A DNA stretch of 64,000 bases from NCBI GenBank assembly GCA_032191485.1, contig JAVDOI010000005.1, positions 10,359,931 to 10,423,930 of the forward strand, written 5' to 3'. The stretch comes from Leptoclinus maculatus (lineage: Eukaryota > Chordata > Actinopteri > Perciformes > Stichaeidae). The notes beneath the pieces were generated by a model. That model saw only the letters and a list, made by a program, of their open reading frames with translations. It was not told where the DNA came from and searched no databases. The translations under genes and the position numbers were made by a program. Of this stretch, positions 58,940 to 64,000 are shown in pieces. Each line of letters begins with the position of its first letter. The stretch's first letter is position 1.

Positions 58940-59284
58940 GTGCAATGTGTAAAATCTGGCCAGAATTTTAGTTTAAAAAAAACACTATTAATAAAATGTG
59001 AAGAGGTTACGTTGTGTCAAAGACATCTATGTATTGTGTCTCAGAAATATCTACTAGCATGCTAACCAGCTAACCTCGGCCCGTCCAGTCTTATTATACC
59101 ACTTGTACCTAGAGAGGTGATAGTGAGTCACTATGTCAGTCAGACATGAGAGGACTTAGACGTTGAGCTGCCCTGAGGACTTGTCAATAATACATCCATG
59201 GTCATTGTGCGGTTTGATAGTTTGTTCATTGGATTAAATTGCATAAATGAGAAAATGGCACCCTCGCTTTAGCCCAGGGCTAAC
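58940..59284. other. Fish-repeat-like non-coding DNA
   Basis: Text such as 'TGCAATGTGTAAAATCTGGC' and 'GCTAACCAGCTAACCTCGG' looks like an old interspersed repeat adjoining repeat E. Confidence 0.4.
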
Positions 59285-59505
59285 TTGTGATTGACAGGTC
59301 GCTACCCTACCAGAGCAGTACATGCCGTCTCTACGCCACTCCTCCGCCATCCACATATGGTCACTTCCGTTCATTGGTTGCCAAAAAGCCAAGATGGCGA
59401 CGGGCAAAACACCGAACTCTAGGCTTCAAAACGTCAGTCCACAAACCAACCGGTGATGTCATGGTGACTACGTCCACTTCTTATACACAGTCTATGGGAA
59501 TAGAG
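59285..59505 (-). repeat. Dispersed repeat family E, inverted partial copy
   Basis: Complement carries 'AAGTGGACGTAGTCACCATG', 'GGTTTGTGGACTGACG', 'GTCGCCATCTTGGC' and 'GACCTGTCAATC' in repeat-E order; it ends there, without the right half. Confidence 0.8.
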
Positions 59506-60005
59506 CGTACGGCGCTAAATTCTTATTTTTGTGAACATTACCAAAGAAGTTTTGACATGTCACAGTACGAAAAGCGCAAATATAAATAATCAATTAATTG
59601 AGGAATTCCATTTAGTTGCTTCAGTTTCAGGGTCCGGGTATTGACCCTTTTTCCCGGCAGACATTTTGACTTGTTATAGCAGGAAAAGTAGCTCGACATC
59701 ACCAGACCCAATCTCGGTTCATTTTCAATTTCCAGGGGGGGTGTTATCAACCGATTATCAACGTGTGATGTAGCGCTAAGCGACCAGGTTCACCCGGTGA
59801 AGATGGTCCAATCACAGCATTGTAGTACCAGCCAATCACAGCCCCTTTGGGGCAAAGCTGGTGGGGGAAAAGGTAACACTTGAACAACGGAAAAATGTAA
59901 ACAGACTATAGCGTGCACAGATGAGCTGGTATATAGGTATATTAAACTTTTGCAAATCCTGTCTGAAGTGTGGCAAACATATTTCTTCACAAGCAAAGCT
60001 TTAAT
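59506..60005. other. Non-coding DNA
   Basis: Nothing recognised; minus frames 59538-59750 and 59790-59996 show no family. Confidence 0.55.
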
Positions 60006-60007
60006 TG

Positions 60008-60237
60008 CACCTAACCGTGGCTCACTGGGTTAAGAGGGTTGTCTGGTGTCGACGGTTCGATCCTTGGCTGGGACATGTCATGTGTTGAAGTGTCCCTGAG
60101 CAAGACACTGAACCCCTAACGGCTCCCCGGGCACCTGTCATAGGCAGCCCACTGCTCCCTATATACAGGGATGGGTCAAATGCAGAGACAAATTTCCCCC
60201 TTAACGGGATAAATATAGTACAATAAAAAAAAAAATT
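60008..60237 (+). repeat. tRNA-derived SINE
   Basis: The head has RNA polymerase III boxes: A box TGGCTCACTGGG (60018-60029) and B box GGTTCGATCC (60054-60063). The body has 'GAAGTGTCCCTGAGCAAGAC', 'ACTGAACCCCTAACGGCTCC' and 'GATGGGTCAAATGCAGAGAC', which I recognise from a widespread teleost SINE. It ends in an A-rich tail (60223-60237). Not a functional tRNA: no acceptor stem pairs. Confidence 0.85.
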
Positions 60238-60643
60238 AAATTCTCAGCTGCAGCCATCTTTGTTGTTTTAAAAAAATGCCCTCAATGGGGCTCCTCTTAA
60301 ACAAGCCCCATATCACAAAATGGATTATTGCAGAAAACAACCTCTGTGGCAAATACAAGTTGATGATACTTACTCATTTTGTTCAGCAAGATAGAAGATT
60401 AATGATTTTTGAAGCGTGAACGCAATCAGCAGAAGTAAAAAGCTAACATTATGCTATAAAGGAACAACACCACAGTCACATGAGCGTGAGTATACACAAC
60501 TAGGCTTGTGAGGCGGACGTGTGACGTTGAATGTCCCCGACAACCTCTGTAGTCTCATTTAGACACTTGTTGGCAATCACCTTGTTAAAGACACATAAAA
60601 GCTTCAAAATTCAAGAGCGGGGTATTTAATGATGCATTTTATG
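60238..60643. other. Repeat-like flank of the nested hAT
   Basis: No gene. 'GGGGCTCCTCTTAAACAAGC' onwards resembles a fish interspersed repeat that seems to resume after 62561. Confidence 0.4.
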
Positions 60644-60688
60644 TCCTAGAACAGGGATTCCCAGGGGTGCGCGCACCACCCTCTAGGG

Positions 60689-61267
60689 CAGAGGTCTTCA
60701 ACGGGCGACCCCTAGGGGGTCCGCGGAGGTACTGCAGGGGGTCTGCGGAATTTTTGGTTGATTAGACAATTTTATTTTATTTTATTTTTTTCCCCAAACA
60801 TGAACCTGTCCATTATTTTAATAGTTAAGTATTGTATGCAAGATAACAGGTATGTTTATGCATGGCAGTGACACTAATAGGCCATCACTCATTTTCGTTT
60901 CAATATTTATGTTTAAAATGAAAATGTCAATTTGAATAGCTTGTATGCATGATTATCATGCAATTGACAGACAGTGTTGATATTGGCATTGGTATCAGTT
61001 GACAAGGTATGTTTATAAATGGCAGTGGCACGGCCACCCTACTCACTGTACCTCGCACATGTTTAAAATAAAAACATGAATATATGAACCTGTGTATTAT
61101 TTGAATAGCTTAGTATTGAATGCACAATAACAAGGTATGTTTATACATGGCACTAGGCCCAGTTTAATATAAAACACAATTTTATACAATATATATAGTC
61201 GGGGGTCCCTGCTCCATCTCTCTATCAGGTTGGGGGTCCTTGGCCTGAAAAACGTTGAAGACCCCTG
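60689..61267. mobile_element. hAT transposon nested in the outer hAT
   Basis: Ends CAGAGGTCTTCAACG and, complement, CAGGGGTCTTCAACG, flanked by the identical CTCTAGGG (60681-60688 and 61268-61275), fitting nnnTAnnn. 579 bp, no ORF. It carries an internal duplication: about 60798-60870 and 61082-61155 share 'GAACCTGT', 'AGTATTG', 'GGTATGTTTAT' and 'CATGGCA' in order. Confidence 0.92.
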
Positions 61268-61559
61268 CTCTAGGGGGTGCGCGAGAGGAAAAATGTAATG
61301 GTGGTCTAATGGTGTAATAATTAATATTAAATCTAATTTTAAAAAATTGAAGTGCGATTTTTCACAAAATAAAAACATGAATTATAAAAATTCCCTTTGT
61401 AAGATTTTAATTTCAAATTAAAAACTTACAATTTAATAAATAAATGCACTTCAGCTCCTGCCGCCAGACTGTATTTTACATACACACTAGCTAGCCTAGC
61501 TTGTGCAGCTAATGTCAGCTAACAGCTAACTTCATTCATTCAGCAACTTTCATGCAAAT

Positions 61560-62179
61560 ATGCTAAACTGGCTGAAATCGGGGAAACTGTCAGGTGGGAC
61601 ATCTGAAGCTATCAGTCATAAAAGAGGAGAGGGACAGAGAGAGAGTGAGGAATCGGAGGCGAGAGAAACGGAAAGGTGCGTTGGGGAGAGACCGGGAGAA
61701 GAAATCGGTTGGGAGTCAGACACGGAAGAGACCGAAAAGGAGGAAGGGATAGCACAGACAAATCGGGAGCACATAGGCCCAGTCAAGGTGAAAAAAGAGG
61801 AAATGAGAGTGAGCATCAGACTGGGTAAAAAAAGAGGAAATATTATCTGGTTCTGTGCTTCACTTGGATTGGCAATGCAGATTTCCCAAAGCCACAGTGC
61901 GTGGTGTGCAGTGAGGTTCTGGCTAACAGCTGTCTGAAGCCCTCTTATTTACGTCGCCACCTGAACACCAAGCATGCCAGTGCAAGTCAAAAGCCCCTTA
62001 CATTTTTTATATCGAAATTGGAGGAGTTACAAAACAGCCAAAAACAACTGCAGTCTCATTCATGTGTTGGGTCTACAAAAAACGCACTACGGGCTTCATA
62101 TCTAGTCAGTTACAGAATAGCAAGAAAAGGGGCTACCTCACACAATCGCCGAAGACGTGTGTGGTTAATTGTAAATTAA
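61560..62179 (+). pseudogene. BED-finger transposase N-terminus (Buster/ZBED5-SCAND3-like), frameshifted
   Basis: ATG 61560 opens MLNWLKSGKLSGG, the usual 'x-x-WLKxG' start, followed by a long acidic Glu-rich linker. The frame is lost at the A7 run at 61827-61833. The next frame then reads KRKYYLVLCFTWIGNADFPK with PQCVVCSEVL, KPSYLRRHLNTKHAS and KNALRASYLVSYRIA. C..C and H..H of the BED finger and the RASYLVSYRIA motif are all preserved. The remaining transposase, including the DDE core, is absent. A single-base slip would account for the shift. Confidence 0.8.
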
Positions 62180-62733
62180 ATGTGACGCAATCTGCCTCTG
62201 AGCCTGTGCGTGTGTCCTCGCCATCCTTATTGCTCTTTAAAAGTGACGCCTTGTGTAACTGAAATGTATTGAAACTTTGTTGCAGTGTTTCAGGGCGTTT
62301 TCACACCTGTAGTTCGTTTGCTTTGTTCCGATTAAGGGATTAATATGATACAATGTTGCAGTTGCCCCTTTGCTCGGTTTGTGTTCACACTGCAACATTT
62401 AACAGCGGACTAAATCTTGTAAACAAACACCACGCGCGAGCAAACTGTTCTCTAGTTGGTCTTTTTTTTTTTAAGGTGTGGGGGATTGGGGGTGCGTGAA
62501 CCAGGTCGGGATGTAGAAGGGGGTGCGTGGCCTAAAAAGTTTGGGAACCACTGTCCTAGAACAACACGTTAACATCTTTTAAGCTTGTATTAACCACAGA
62601 CTTTATTTTAGGCCTCTAACCAAAAAACGTATTGACTTCGAGACAAGGGAACCAGAAGAACAAACATGCTAACGAATTCCCAGGCTTTACGACACATTAC
62701 TGCAGCTGTCTATTCTTGACACTGTAAATCTTA

Positions 62734-63344
62734 GTTTATACTCACTCGCCACAGTGAAGCCGGCGCGAGGAGCGTGGGCCAGAAAATGACGTAATCGCAG
62801 CCGGCTCGTGTGGTTGCGCAGCTTGGTCGTGCACCTCTGAATTTTTTTAGCGTGGCGCGTGCGATCACGTGACTGTCACAAATAGTTCACTGATAAAATC
62901 GCTACACGTCTAGGGATAAAAACAAAGATGGCCAATTTGATGCTTTAGAAACAGGAGGTGTTAAAAATCTTCATTGGAGTTTATATTTTGCAGCCAAATC
63001 AAATAGTTTACGGGATATTCAACCTTTCTTTATAATACATTTAATACTTGACTTGTTTCTTTACAGGGCTTGTAAAGAGGCAATAAAGTAGTCCATGAAT
63101 TTGAGATGTGAGTTTACAGTTACATTTCCTCCTCAGCATTGTGGAGGTCGGTTTATGGCTTTTTGCCGGTAACAGCTACAGTCTATGAGTTACACTCGTT
63201 GTCTTTTTGTTTCTTTACAGTTCGTTTTGTTTGTACGCCCTCTGGCGTTTTGGAGAATAATGCACATAATGAACAGCACATAGAGTAAAAACACCTCCGC
63301 CATCTGCGGATGCTCGCACTACGGTGCCAAGAGCGAGTATAAAC
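62734..63344. mobile_element. PIF/Harbinger-like MITE (0.6 kb)
   Basis: Ends GTTTATACTCACTCG and, complement, GTTTATACTCGCTCT, flanked by TTA (62731-62733) and AAA (63345-63347). The known PIF/Harbinger target is a 3-bp TWA, so one base has changed or the call is slightly off. The left part is CpG-rich ('AGCGTGGCGCGTGCG'). No transposase. Confidence 0.6.
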
Positions 63345-63347
63345 AAA

Positions 63348-64000
63348 GCTTCATGGCTTACTGGGACATTTGAATAAAACAGAGATAATTGTAATTTGTG
63401 CTTTCCTTTAAGTAACTAAACTAATAATAGTCAAATGACAACAATGACTTCTTAACTTAAAATAAATCAAAATCAGATGCCAATCAGGTGAGACAGCGAT
63501 GCAATATAGTACATAATGGAATACAAACTGTGTTTCAATGTGCTGTGACTTCTGGTCCCTGCAATCTCCATGAGGTTTCCATGGATAATCTATTACGGCA
63601 CAAGGTCAGCATGTAAAGAGCGGGCCATGCACAGAATGGCTCTGAAGATCAGACAGGAAGGAAGCTCTTTGTACTGCATGCTACTAAGATGTGCTTTCCA
63701 GCCCAACCCGCCTCCTTACTCAAACCCAAGAAAAATATGTGATGAAACGCATGAGTGCAAAAATCAATTGGCATAAAGCATGAAGCACGCCATGGCGATG
63801 CGCAGATGGAGACTAGTTTTTCAAGAAAGCACAACTGAAAGTGGCAACCCTCATTGCACTGCTCTTCGTATCTTGGGGCGGGGAGTAAAATGGTCCCAGC
63901 TCTCATCTAGCTCCGTCGGCTTAAAGAGGCCGACCCAGTCAACTTCGTGGAGTGACTGCAAGGAAGAGACTGTTGCTATGGGAACGAGTGTGTAGATTTT
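63348..64000. other. Non-coding, single-copy-looking DNA
   Basis: No gene is supported. Frames 63570-63776, 63649-63906 and 63780-63995 are short and unlike any family. The window ends without any terminal feature. Confidence 0.55.

Larger units (their letters stand above)
60652..62553 (+). mobile_element. hAT transposon (outer), Buster-type TSD, contains nested hAT
   Basis: Ends CAGGGATTCCCAGGGGTGCG and, complement, CAGTGGTTCCCAAACTTTTT, flanked by the identical TCCTAGAA (60644-60651 and 62554-62561), which fits nnnTAnnn. Both arms carry the same GGTGCGCG/GGTGCGTG text. It holds a BED-finger transposase N-terminus (61560-62179) but lacks the catalytic core. A second hAT sits in its left arm (60689-61267). 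Without that, the element would be about 1.3 kb. Segment 62290-62450 looks like a further palindromic insertion ('GTTTTCACACCTG'). Confidence 0.9.

Noticed and set aside
60008..60080. Possible tRNA gene
   Set aside because: A and B boxes are present, but no cloverleaf stems form and the sequence continues into a SINE body and A-rich tail.
62290..62450. Separate palindromic MITE ('GTTTTCACACCTG' and 'TGTGTTCACACTGC')
   Set aside because: Inverted similarity is too short and ends cannot be placed; left as part of the outer hAT.

Overview
The window looks like nuclear DNA of a ray-finned (teleost, probably percomorph) fish. It is AT-rich and loaded with CA/TG, TA and GATA microsatellites. Several repeat types that I recognise from teleost genomes recur in it: hAT elements with 8-bp target duplications, TTAA-flanked piggyBac-like MITEs, a repeat carrying the 'GACGTCAC..ATTGGTTTGTGGA' block, a tRNA-derived SINE, and the 'AGCAGACGCTTTTATCC' tail. 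I found no complete host gene, no recognisable multi-exon gene, no rRNA or functional tRNA gene, no CRISPR array and no bacterial-type operon. Most long open frames are chance products of simple repeats or transposon sequence. Species and chromosome cannot be read from the sequence alone.

Layout. 1-12 kb: a diverged piggyBac-like copy (331-1560), a Tc1/mariner-like palindromic MITE (6643-7050) and, on its edge, a composite hAT element with a perfect 8-bp duplication (7054-8802). 12-26 kb: mostly single-copy-looking DNA with microsatellites, a GC-richer block at 14.6-16.9 kb, and scattered short repeats. 26-34 kb: a 1.36-kb TTAA-flanked piggyBac-like MITE (26653-28016), a small candidate gene (31468-31740, 90 codons, with a TATA box) and a hAT element (32833-33964). 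34-40 kb: single-copy DNA, a Harbinger-like MITE end, an old LTR-like fragment, then a non-autonomous LTR retrotransposon (37001-39687) with tRNA-Pro-type primer site and polypurine tract. 40-48 kb: a dense hAT cluster, one of whose members has split a 27-bp minisatellite in two. 50-54 kb: two more hATs, one carrying an intact BED zinc-finger ORF. 56.3-57.6 kb: the piggyBac-like MITE again, inverted. 60-63.4 kb: a SINE, a hAT nested inside another hAT (both with perfect duplications), and a Harbinger-like MITE.

How the parts relate. Nothing here forms a host pathway. The story is one of transposon succession. At least nine hAT insertions can be delimited to the base or nearly so. Their TIR class largely predicts the target-site pattern: most CAG-ended elements use nnnTAnnn, and the TAG-ended ones use nTnnnnAn. 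Four or five different BED-finger or transposase remnants survive, but no full-length transposase, so all these elements look non-autonomous now. The best non-transposon lead is the small ORF at 31468-31740; three AT-rich single-copy stretches (28.7-29.4, 34.69-35.1 and 58.3-58.9 kb) are the best candidates for conserved regulatory DNA.
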